DNA of 64,000 nucleotides from Hydrocarboniphaga effusa AP103. GTDB lineage: Bacteria; Pseudomonadota; Gammaproteobacteria; Nevskiales; Nevskiaceae. The translations under genes were made by a program, and so were the position numbers. The stretch covers positions 434,001 through 498,000 of the forward strand of contig NZ_AKGD01000003.1 in assembly GCF_000271305.1 (NCBI RefSeq), read 5' to 3'. The notes under the pieces are model-generated. The model was given only the letters and a program-made list of their open reading frames with translations, had not been told where the DNA came from and did no database searches. Each line of letters begins with the position of its first letter. Within the stretch, counting starts at the first letter, position 1. Positions 16,779-24,397 of this stretch are shown one piece after another.

Positions 16779-16946
16779 TCAGCTGCGCCTGGGATTTGGA
16801 GGCCGCCCCTGGGCCTTGAGCGGATGGTGATCGACGATGCGCGCAAGCTCCCGCCGCGCGGCGCGAATCTGCTCGAGGGTCGATTTCATCTGCACGCGCT
16901 GCTGGTACAGCTTCTCCAGTTCCGCTCGTATGGGCTCATCCGACAT
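16779..16946 (-). CDS. Small helical protein, 55 residues
   Basis: Starts MSDEPIRAELEKLYQQRVQM and continues as one amphipathic helix (STLEQIRAARRELARIVDHH) before a Pro/Arg-rich tail. It looks like a short coiled coil. The ribosome site is weak (GAGAA). No family is recognised. Codon-position composition looks coding, but the length makes certainty impossible. Confidence 0.45.
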   Translation of the reverse strand: MSDEPIRAELEKLYQQRVQMKSTLEQIRAARRELARIVDHHPLKAQGRPPNPRRS

Positions 16947-17468
16947 GGCGTTCTCGCGTCGACAGGCACCTGCATGACTACGGCGCGGGTTCGCTTCGGG
17001 ATGCATCCGCCCCGCCGATCACTGTCATTTCTTACAGGTGACAGTCCGGTCGGGTCTGTTAGCTTCGACGTCCGAGAAGAAGGGTAGGAGCGAGCGCCGC
17101 CGAGTACGGCGCATCTGCTCGGAAAGCCGGCCGATCCGGCCGATTCGAGCGAATGGCTTCGGCGCATTGGGAGATGCGCCACCTGTCGTGAACCTGTAGC
17201 CGACCCGGCGAATCGTTTTGCAACGCCAGCCGAGCGCATTCGCGTCGACCACGCGAGTGCCGGCGTATCGCGGTGCGCAGCTCGGGGCTACGCAGCGTGG
17301 ATTCCAGCAACCGAGATCGGCATGTCCCGTCCGGCATGCCGCGGAGTCGTGCGCCCGGCAGCAGCCACAGCCCGAAGTGGGAGGCCTTCGGAAGTGGATC
17401 GCGGGGCGGCAGGCAAGGTCGCGGAAAAAAGCTTCCGCGCCAATCGTTGTCCAACCCAGGAGGGAATC
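16947..17468. other. Gene-poor stretch with hairpin and possible regulator remnant
   Basis: No convincing intact gene. A hairpin CTGTCA/TGACAG lies at 17022-17044 around TTTCTTACAGG, a string also found at 24294-24304. On the minus strand at about 17190-17255 the sequence translates to RVVDANALGWRCKTIRRVGY followed by RFT, which resembles the last strand and wing of a winged-helix response regulator. No other part of such a protein is clear. The right end holds the promoter region and AGGAGGG ribosome site of the amidohydrolase gene. Confidence 0.4.
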
Positions 17469-19532
17469 ATGAGAACAGCAATTCGCCGGCTGATCGGCGT
17501 GGGCGTCATCGCGGCTGCGGCTGCGGTCGTGCTGGGCAGTGCGGGCTGCGGCAGCTCGGGAGGAGCGGCGCAGGGCGGCAGTCCCGATGCGGGCGAGGCA
17601 GGCAATGCCTCGGTGATCTTCTTCAACGCCAACGTCATCACGCTGGACCCGAGCCAGCCGATCGCGCAGGCGATCGCCGTCCGAAACGGGCTGATCACGC
17701 TCGTCGGCAGCAACGAGGCGGTGAAGGCGCAGGCCGGCGTCGGCACGCGGCGCATCAATGCCGACGGGCAGACGATCCTGCCGGGCTTCATCGACCCGCA
17801 TTCGCATATGTCCGGCTATGCGTACTACAACGACCCCGACAACTGGCTCGATGTCTCGAGCATCAACATCCTGTTCAAGCCCGCGCCGGACGATGCGCGC
17901 TGCGCCGCACCCAAGGATCCGCAGCAGTGCTTCATTCCGGTGACCAGCCACGACGAGGTGATCGCGCGGATCAAGGCCAAGGTCGAGGAGCGGCGGCAGC
18001 AAAAGCGAACCGACCCGGTCATGGCGTTCAACTACGACCCGTCGCGCCTCGGCCGCGGGCCGAGTTGTCCGAACCTCAACGGCCTGGGCTTCGACTGCCC
18101 CAACTTCGAAGACGGCAGCGCCCGCCAGCAGCTCGACGCCATCGCCCAGGACATGCCGATCTACGTCACCAGCGAGTCGGGGCACATTTCGTACGTCAAC
18201 TCGCAGGCGCTGGCGATGCTCAACATCTGCCCACCGGACAACCAGTCGCAACCGCTGCAGTGCCACCAGCCGACCACCAACATCAAGCAGGAGAAGGCGC
18301 TGGCTCTGATGGGGCAGCTCGACGAGGACCTGTCGCTGTACGCCACCTCGTATTTCGAAGGCCAGCTGCTGAGCCGGCCGGGCAACGAAACGCTCGCGCT
18401 CGACCTGCTCAACAAGGGCGCGCACATCTACGCGCAGCACGGTTACACGCTGGTGCAGGACGGCGCGGTCAGTGCGGGTGTCATGAAGATCTACAAGGCC
18501 GCGATGGCGGTGCCCGAGCGCTTTCCGGTCGCGGTCGCGCTGGTGGCCTATGACGCCAACAGCGCCAACTTCCAGGACACCATCAACGCCGGCCTCGAAG
18601 GACGCAAGCTGTTCGGCGACAGCGATCCGCTGGCCTCGGTCGCCGCGCTCAAGAGCTTCAGCGACGGTTCGGCGCAGGGCTACACGGCGGACCTGCTGCA
18701 GCCGTACCAGCAGTGGTATGCGCCGTTCAAGGATCCGCTGCTGTTCCAGCAGCCTTACACCGGCTTGCCGGATCTGAGCACGGCGCAGATCGCCGAGCGC
18801 CTGAAGGCCTCGCACGCCAACGGCTTCCCGATGGTCATTCACCAGATCGGCGATGCGGCCATCCAGAGCGCCATCGACGCGCTGCTGGCGACCAAGGCGT
18901 CCCGGCCGCCGGGCAGCACGCGCGACGTCGTGCTGCACGCGCCGATGATCAGCGGCGAGAACCTGGACGTGCTGCAGGCCCTGGGCACCACGGTGGTCAG
19001 TGAGATGTCGCCCAACGTCTACTACTACTCGCTGCCCGAATGCCAGCAGGTGCTCGGTCCGGCGCGCACCTGGCAGATCTATCCGTCGCGCGAAGTGCTG
19101 CAGAAAACCGGCAGCCTCACGCTGCATAGCGATTCGCCGGTGACGCCGCCGTATCCGCTGTTCGAAATCTGGGCCGCGGTCACGCGCAAATCGCAGCAGC
19201 CGGCCTGGTATCCGAACCGCGATACCTCGAAGTGTCCGACCGTGATGATCGACAGGACCGACCCGGTCAATGGCGACCAGCGCATCGAGCTGCTCGACGG
19301 CATCAAGGCCTTCACCACGTATGCGGCCCAGCAGTACGGCATGGAGAGCGTTCGCGGCTCGATCACGGCCGGCAAGTACGCCGACCTCGTGCTGCTGTCC
19401 GAAAGCCCGCTGTCGGCGGAAGTGATCGCCGACCCGGACCTGCTGAGCCGCATCCGCGTGATCGGCACGGCGCGCTACGGCAAGTACTTCCCGAACCCGA
19501 ACGCGGATCAGCCGCCGGTCTGGCCGAAGTGA
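17469..19532 (+). CDS. Amidohydrolase-3 family lipoprotein
   Basis: A 687-residue exported amidohydrolase (YtcJ-like). The start ATG at 17469 has a perfect AGGAGGG ribosome site. A lipoprotein-type signal ends at AGCGSSGG, so the enzyme is probably anchored in the cell envelope. Metal-binding residues are in GQTILPGFIDPHSHMSGYAY (HxH) and GFPMVIHQIGDAA, with later SEMSPNVYYY and LHSDSPVTPPYPLFE. These correspond to the TIM-barrel metal site of amidohydrolases. The C-terminal RGSITAGKYADLVLLSESPL is the usual composite-domain ending. The substrate is unknown; acidic Cys-containing inserts (RCAAPKDPQQC) suggest extracytoplasmic disulfides. Confidence 0.9.
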   Translation: MRTAIRRLIGVGVIAAAAAVVLGSAGCGSSGGAAQGGSPDAGEAGNASVIFFNANVITLDPSQPIAQAIAVRNGLITLVGSNEAVKAQAGVGTRRINADGQTILPGFIDPHSHMSGYAYYNDPDNWLDVSSINILFKPAPDDARCAAPKDPQQCFIPVTSHDEVIARIKAKVEERRQQKRTDPVMAFNYDPSRLGRGPSCPNLNGLGFDCPNFEDGSARQQLDAIAQDMPIYVTSESGHISYVNSQALAMLNICPPDNQSQPLQCHQPTTNIKQEKALALMGQLDEDLSLYATSYFEGQLLSRPGNETLALDLLNKGAHIYAQHGYTLVQDGAVSAGVMKIYKAAMAVPERFPVAVALVAYDANSANFQDTINAGLEGRKLFGDSDPLASVAALKSFSDGSAQGYTADLLQPYQQWYAPFKDPLLFQQPYTGLPDLSTAQIAERLKASHANGFPMVIHQIGDAAIQSAIDALLATKASRPPGSTRDVVLHAPMISGENLDVLQALGTTVVSEMSPNVYYYSLPECQQVLGPARTWQIYPSREVLQKTGSLTLHSDSPVTPPYPLFEIWAAVTRKSQQPAWYPNRDTSKCPTVMIDRTDPVNGDQRIELLDGIKAFTTYAAQQYGMESVRGSITAGKYADLVLLSESPLSAEVIADPDLLSRIRVIGTARYGKYFPNPNADQPPVWPK

Positions 19533-19539
19533 GTTAAAG

Positions 19540-19576
19540 GCTGCAGCGGCCGGAGCTTTCGCCGCGCCGCTGCAGC
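19540..19576 (+). terminator. Hairpin after the amidohydrolase gene
   Basis: GCTGCAGCGG at 19540-19549 pairs perfectly with CCGCTGCAGC at 19567-19576. It begins eight bases after the stop codon of the amidohydrolase gene. The T-run is weak (GACTTTG), so it may be a transcript-stabilising hairpin rather than a full intrinsic terminator. Confidence 0.5.
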
Positions 19577-19670
19577 GACTTTGCCGAGCTGCGCTGCTCG
19601 CGCGGAGGCAGGATGGAGCGCCGCGAGCGGAACAAGACCGAGGCGGCGTAATCATCGACTCTCGGGCGCC

Positions 19671-19712
19671 GGCGGAGAGAGAGGGATTCGACCCCCCGGA
19701 ACCTGGAGTTCC
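19671..19712 (-). ncRNA. 3' fragment of a tRNA-Ser gene
   Basis: On the minus strand the sequence ends in GGGTCGAATCCCTCTCTCTC then CGCC, the T-arm and 3' acceptor strand of a serine tRNA (acceptor TCTCTCC, expected 5' partner GGAGAGA). The 5' half, D-arm and anticodon arm are absent, and the T-loop has lost one T compared with GGTTCGAAT. It sits immediately after the stop of the gene at 19723-20859. Such 3' tRNA ends are the usual leftover of an integrated element. Confidence 0.5.
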
Positions 19713-19722
19713 AGCGATTTCC

Positions 19723-20859
19723 TTACTGCGCCGGCGAGGCGCTCGCCTGCGCTTCGAGCTTGGTCTGCAGGGCCTGGAATTCGGCGATGCGACCGTCGCC
19801 GTCGATGTCCTTGAGCACGTCGCGCCAGACGTAGCTGTTGGCCTGCGTCTGCTTGATCAGCGCGTTGACGCCGCGAGCGCAGGTGAGGTTGTTCGGTTGC
19901 TCGGCGAGGCAGCGCTTGTACTGCATGTAGGCCAGGCGGCGATAGTCGTCGATGTCGTACCAGTAGCTGTACGAATCGAATTCCTTGAAGTCGTAGTAGG
20001 TCTTGTCCTTGTAGCGCTTGGGCGGCTGCCAGCCGAGTTCGGCTTCGCGCTCGTAGGCGGCGACGATGCCGTTGACGATGGCGTTGTCGTAGGCCTGCAG
20101 AATCAGCGTCTGCGGCTGCTTGCCGAGCAGCTTGTCCACGCCCGGCGCGGCCTTGTTGCCGTCCTCGTAGATGCGGCCGAGCCAGTAGCAGGTGCCACCG
20201 CAATGCGCATCGCAGCCGGCCTTGGCGATCGCGAAGCCCTTTGCCGGGTCCTTGGGCTCGCCGTAGACGAGCGTGCGCGCGAGCTCGCTGGAGACCTCGC
20301 ACATGCGGCGGTTCTGCAGCGGATCGCTGCCCTGGACCCAGGGCTGGTCCGCCCGCGCGGCGATGTCCGCGTAGCGGCTCAGCAGCGTGCCGGCCTGGAT
20401 CGCCGCATCGATCTCGCTGCGCAGCGCCGCGCCTTGCTCGGGCGTCACCGAGGCGTTGGCGTAGACCTGCACGTCGGTGCGGTAGTTGGACGGAATCACC
20501 GCGTGCGCGGTGGATTCCTGCAGGTTCATGAAGCGCGTGCGGTCCCACTCGTTGACGCTGTCGCGCGTCGCCTCCACGCGGGCCCGGAATGCCGCCTGCT
20601 CCTGCGCTTCTTCGGCCTGACGACGCTCGATCATGCCCTGCATTTGCGAGCCGACCGCGTTGATCGAGCCGTAAGTGTCGGCCGGCCCGCCGGGCTTGCA
20701 GGCGACATAGTCGGAATTGCGGGCGTCGCCGTCGGAGTAGCGGCCTTTCTTCGAGTCGGTGTTGAGGCAGTTTTCGGCCAGCGCCTGGCCGCAGCTCAAT
20801 AGGGCCAGCACGAAGGCGGCGGTGCGCAGCGCTGGACGGGAAGCGGCGGAAAGGAGCAT
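19723..20859 (-). CDS. Hypothetical secreted protein
   Basis: A 378-residue protein when started at MLLSAASRPALRTAAFVLAL; the signal peptide ends near LLSCGQALAENC. The mature part is rich in Tyr and Cys: CDAHCGGTCYWLGRIYEDGN resembles a Sel1-like or TPR repeat, and KDKTYYDFKEFDSYSYWYDI follows. The end has an EF-hand-like loop, DIDGDGRIAEFQALQ. An upstream ATG at 20910 is also possible. I do not recognise the family. It is alone on its strand, with the tRNA-Ser remnant directly downstream. Confidence 0.65.
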   Translation of the reverse strand: MLLSAASRPALRTAAFVLALLSCGQALAENCLNTDSKKGRYSDGDARNSDYVACKPGGPADTYGSINAVGSQMQGMIERRQAEEAQEQAAFRARVEATRDSVNEWDRTRFMNLQESTAHAVIPSNYRTDVQVYANASVTPEQGAALRSEIDAAIQAGTLLSRYADIAARADQPWVQGSDPLQNRRMCEVSSELARTLVYGEPKDPAKGFAIAKAGCDAHCGGTCYWLGRIYEDGNKAAPGVDKLLGKQPQTLILQAYDNAIVNGIVAAYEREAELGWQPPKRYKDKTYYDFKEFDSYSYWYDIDDYRRLAYMQYKRCLAEQPNNLTCARGVNALIKQTQANSYVWRDVLKDIDGDGRIAEFQALQTKLEAQASASPAQ

Positions 20860-21377
20860 CGGCGAAACTCGGCAGGCAGGATCGGTATCGCCGATATGGC
20901 GACAGCTCATGCTAGGCGGCCGATCGGCAGCGAAGCTGCCCCCTGTTCAGGGGGGCGAGGATGCCGACTCCCGCTGGCAGCGGTGGCGGGCTGATCGGCG
21001 CGTCAACGTAAAGCAGGCATGAGCGAAGACGGGATCCCGTGCACGAAGCCAAGCGGCTCTTCCAATAATCCTGAGTATCGGTATCGTCGGTGCCGGCCGA
21101 GAAATCGATCCCTCGGCCAGCCCAGCAACCTACTGGGTGCCTCATGGGCGGGCCTCGGCCCGCCTCTCTATTGACCGATCCGAAAAAGCACTCGCCCCCG
21201 AGGATGCGCCGGCACCCAACAAGTCCGCGCGCTGCATCTGTGCGCACCCCGCAGGGCGGTAGGTGACCTGCCATTTGCGGCGGGCTCGGCAAAACGGTGG
21301 CTTACGTCTTGGCCCAGCGGCCCGACGTTGCTAACGAGTTTTAAGAGGGGCGGCGACGTAAGCGCTCTGAGCGGCCA
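20860..21377. other. Non-coding stretch with two hairpins
   Basis: No convincing gene on either strand. It holds a short hairpin CCCCCTGTTCAGGGGG near 20940 and a perfect hairpin GGCGGGCC-TC-GGCCCGCC at 21147-21164 followed by TCTCTATT, which could terminate plus-strand transcription. Base composition is like the chromosome. Together with the damaged gene to its right it looks like eroded accessory sequence. Confidence 0.4.
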
Positions 21378-22048
21378 TCAGCTCGCGAAGCAGGGGGACG
21401 CTCGGTCGACTTCGAAGGGCGCCGTCTCGTCGATGCTGGGCGGCCAGTCGAACGGTTTGATGCCACGGAACGAAACATCTTCTCCGAAGGTGTCCCGTTG
21501 CGGCAGGGCGCGCAGATCGTATTGACCGGGCTCGATGAGGCTATAACGCACGGCCAGCATCGCGAAGGCATTGTCCAGGCCCATCGGGCTCTTGGTGTAG
21601 ACGCCGGTGCCGCGCCCGCTGGGCCACTGGTAGTAAGGGGGCCTGTTCCCTCGGCGATCACCAGCACGCGCCCCATGCCGACTCGCGCTCTGTCGAAGCC
21701 GGCACGCCATTCTTTCTTCAATGGAAGGGACCAGCCCGTCGAGGTCAAGCGATCTTCATTGGCCGCTTTGAGCAACTCTTCGGATGGCGTCAGCACCACC
21801 ACGTCGCAACCCTTGGCTTTCAAGGTCTCCACGAGCTTGGCTCGCACCTCTTGCGCGAGCGGCGCGGGTGGAGCGGCGTGATGGAGGAAGCTGTTGAAGA
21901 TCGTGGTTCCGAAGCGGTAGCGCACATATTTTTGTCTACCGCACTTCTGGCTTTGCCGAAGCCCAAACCCTGCCGGGCGAGCGTCGCGAACCGCGCCGGA
22001 AATGTGCACGGCGGCCAGCTTGGCTGCCACCGCAACACCACGGCACAT
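21378..22048 (-). pseudogene. Frameshifted hypothetical gene
   Basis: Two frames join into one protein-like sequence. The first half reads RYRFGTTIFNSFLHH, EVRAKLVETLKAKGCDVVVL and VGMGRVLVIAEG. The second reads PPYYQWPSGRGTGVYTKSPM and GLDNAFAMLAVRYSLIEPGQ, ending FEVDRASPCFAS. The break is at a run of five G on the plus strand (21637-21641); one extra base there restores a continuous reading. The 5' end is uncertain (taken at 22048). No family recognised; the KGCDVVVLTPSEELLKA segment looks like an alpha/beta domain. Confidence 0.55.
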
Positions 22049-22115
22049 GGCAGGCGCGATCGAATGATGCAAGCATCTTTGGCCCAAGAGCGGCGTATCG
22101 ATAGCGAGGGATCAC

Positions 22116-23162
22116 ATGGCAAGGTTCGACAGCATTCTGGAAACCATCGGCAACACGCCGGTGGTGCGTATCAACCGGCTGGCGCCCAAGGGCGTCAATC
22201 TGTTCGTGAAGGTGGAAGCCTTCAATCCACTGGGCTCGGTCAAAGATCGCCTCGCGCTCGGCGTGATCGAGGCTGCTGAACGATCCGGACAGCTCAGGCC
22301 CGGCCAGACCGTGATCGAAGCCACCAGCGGCAACACCGGCATCGGCCTGGCGATGGTCTGCGCCGCCAAGGGCTATCCGCTGGTGGTGACCATGGCCGAA
22401 CAGTTCAGCGTGGAGCGCCGCCGGCTCATGCGCTTTCTGGGCGCCAGGGTGGTGCTCACGCCGGCCGCAGGGCGCGGGCTGGGCATGGTCACCAAGGCCG
22501 CCGAACTGGCCGAAAAGCACGGCTGGTTCCTGACCCGCCAGTTCGAGAACCAGGCCAACGCCGACTTTCATGCCCGTACCACGGCGCAGGAAATTCTCAG
22601 GGATTTCGCAGGCGATTCGCTGGACTACTGGGTGACCGGCTACGGTACCGGCGGCACGCTCAACGGTGTCTCGCGCGTGCTGTCCAAGGAGCGGCCGGAT
22701 ACCAAGATCGTGGTCTGCGAACCGGCCGACGCCCAACTGCTCGGCAGCGGCCTGGAACAGGCTCGCAAGCCCGATGGCTCCGCCGCCGCCCCGCACAGCG
22801 CCTTCAACCCCCACCCGATGCAGGGCTGGACGCCGGACTTCATCGCCAAGCTCGTCGGCGATGCGGTGCAGAGCGGCAGCATCCATCGTGTGATTCCGGT
22901 GCCGAACGCCGAAGCGCTGCGGTATTCGTCGGAGCTGGCGAAGAAGGAAGGCATCTTCGTCGGCATCACCTCCGGCGCCACGTTCGCGGGTGCCCTAAGG
23001 ATCGCCGCCGAAGCGCCGCAGGGCAGCAACATCCTCTGCATGCTTCCAGACACCGGCGAGCGCTACCTGAGCACGCCGCTGTTCGCCGACGTGCCGCAAG
23101 ACATGACGGCGGCGGAGCTGGAGCTGTCGCGGTCTACGGAGAGCTGGCAGTTTTCGAGCTGA
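22116..23162 (+). CDS. cysK: Cysteine synthase-like PLP enzyme
   Basis: A 348-residue fold-type II PLP enzyme of the cysteine synthase family, which makes cysteine from O-acetylserine and sulfide. ETIGNTPVVRINRLAPKGVN opens the domain; the PLP lysine is in EAFNPLGSVKDR; the substrate loop is EATSGNTGIG; the phosphate loop is GYGTGGTLNGVSRVL; and GITSGATFAGAL follows. It is longer than E. coli CysK, with an insert around residues 245-270 (AAAPHSAFNPHPMQGW). A second copy elsewhere in the genome would be expected, since this one sits in an accessory region beside a transposase remnant. cysK is the likely symbol, not certain. Confidence 0.82.
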   Translation: MARFDSILETIGNTPVVRINRLAPKGVNLFVKVEAFNPLGSVKDRLALGVIEAAERSGQLRPGQTVIEATSGNTGIGLAMVCAAKGYPLVVTMAEQFSVERRRLMRFLGARVVLTPAAGRGLGMVTKAAELAEKHGWFLTRQFENQANADFHARTTAQEILRDFAGDSLDYWVTGYGTGGTLNGVSRVLSKERPDTKIVVCEPADAQLLGSGLEQARKPDGSAAAPHSAFNPHPMQGWTPDFIAKLVGDAVQSGSIHRVIPVPNAEALRYSSELAKKEGIFVGITSGATFAGALRIAAEAPQGSNILCMLPDTGERYLSTPLFADVPQDMTAAELELSRSTESWQFSS

Positions 23163-24030
23163 TGGCGGGGGCCGTCTTACGCTGGGTCGAGGCGAGCAGC
23201 TTGATCGCGATGTAGTGCAGGCCCGCGCGAACGCGCGGCTCGCCCGAGCCATGCAGCACCAGGCCATACGAAGCCGCGAGCATGTCGCTTGAGGAGGCGG
23301 CGCAGCCGCTTGAACTGCCTGGCATGCGTATAGCCAGCAGCCGCGCGACGCCGCAGCGTCGGGCCTTCGCGCTCGTAGCGCTGCCGAAGCGTGATGCCAC
23401 AGCGCAGCGCCAGCCGCACCAGCTTCTTGCGTACCACTTCGAGCAGGCGGCTGTCGGTGGGATACGCCACAGCTTTCTCTTGCACCGCGGTGTCGACGAT
23501 CACGCGCGAAAGATCAGCCGGCTTGATCGCATTCAGCTCCTTGGCCGCGGCGATGCTCTGCGCCAGCAACTCTTCCACCCCGGCTTCGCCCAGGCGCTTG
23601 CGAAAGCGCGTCAGCGACGAGGGATCGCAGGGAAAGCGGGTTTGAAAGAACACTTCGCCGCAGAAGAACTGCCAGTACGGGTTTTCCAGCCAACGCTCGC
23701 AGAGAGCTTCGTCCGACAAGTTGTACGCATGCTTCAGGTACAGCAGCCCGCACATCAAGCGCAGCGACAGAGCAGGACGGCCGCCCGCCTTGGGCTCGGC
23801 TGGCAACAGGCTCGACAAACGCTGGGCCATGGCGTCCCAGGGCATCACCGCCGAAAGCTTGCACAGCGAATGCCGCAGATCGATCTGCGCATCCAGGCGA
23901 TTGCGAAACAGGTCGGTCGAAACCGACGCGGCGCTCTGAGCGGGAGTGGGCTGATGCCGCATGCGAAAACCCTTGCTGAAATTGCCAGGAATCCATCAGC
24001 CGGCATTATCTTTCCGGCAATTTCAGCATG
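23163..24030 (-). mobile_element. Truncated IS5-type insertion sequence
   Basis: Covers the partial transposase and an inverted repeat next to its 5' end: GCTGAAATTGCC at 23975-23986 and GGCAATTTCAGC at 24016-24027. The left boundary abuts the cysK-like stop codon. No matching terminal inverted repeat was found at that side, in line with loss of the element's other end. Boundaries are approximate. Confidence 0.55.
23177..23962 (-). pseudogene. IS5-family transposase, truncated
   Basis: The first ~225 residues match IS5-type transposases with a DUF772 domain: DLFRNRLDAQIDLRHSLCKL, ALSLRLMCGLLYLKHAYNLS, WLENPYWQFFCGEVFFQTRF and SSLTRFRKRLGEAGVEELLA. The catalytic start VIVDTAVQEKAVAYPTDSRL contains the first Asp. 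After FKRLRRLLKRH the homology stops. The second Asp and the Glu region are missing, so it cannot transpose by itself. The tail to the stop is unrelated, from a deletion junction. Confidence 0.78.
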
Positions 24031-24397
24031 CCATTTCCGCGCCTATCTGGCTGTCTGGGAAAGACTTTTCGGATTCTTCAGGGACGACGAATTCGCCTCA
24101 CGCTTGCCTGTTACAACTGCGGGGCGCGGCTTGTCCAGGGCCTGCTGTCTGAATCCGTCAGATAAATTCCGCGGTCTGCGAAAACCGCTTTAAGTGGATG
24201 TAATCGGCATGGGCACCGATTCCACTCATCCAGCACCCCGTGCTCCGAGAACTGCCGCCGCCAGATGCCATGGCGCGGAAGCGATACCTGTAATTTCTTA
24301 CAGGCGCCCCCTGGATTCAACTTTGACATGCTGTTTCATCAGCGTTGCAGTCGATACGACGCGGCTTCTAGCGACATGGCAATAAATTGGGGGAAAA
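23963..24397. other. Leader region of the RHS gene
   Basis: No gene seen. From left to right it holds the IS-associated inverted repeat (23975-24027), a hairpin CCTGTAATTTCTTACAGG at 24287-24304, and a TTGACA hexamer at about 24323 that could be the -35 element for the RHS gene, though no good -10 follows at 17 bp. A purine-rich GGGGGAAAA directly precedes the RHS ATG. Composition becomes A/T-richer toward the right, marking entry into the acquired segment. Confidence 0.4.

Noticed and set aside
17025..19655. 876-codon frame antisense to the amidohydrolase gene
   Set aside because: Low-complexity shadow of a clear amidohydrolase; no domain, and it runs through the promoter region and hairpins.
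20912..21292. 127-codon minus-strand frame in the 20.9-21.3 kb gap
   Set aside because: Translation is Cys/Gly/Arg-rich without protein-like pattern or ribosome site; treated as non-coding.
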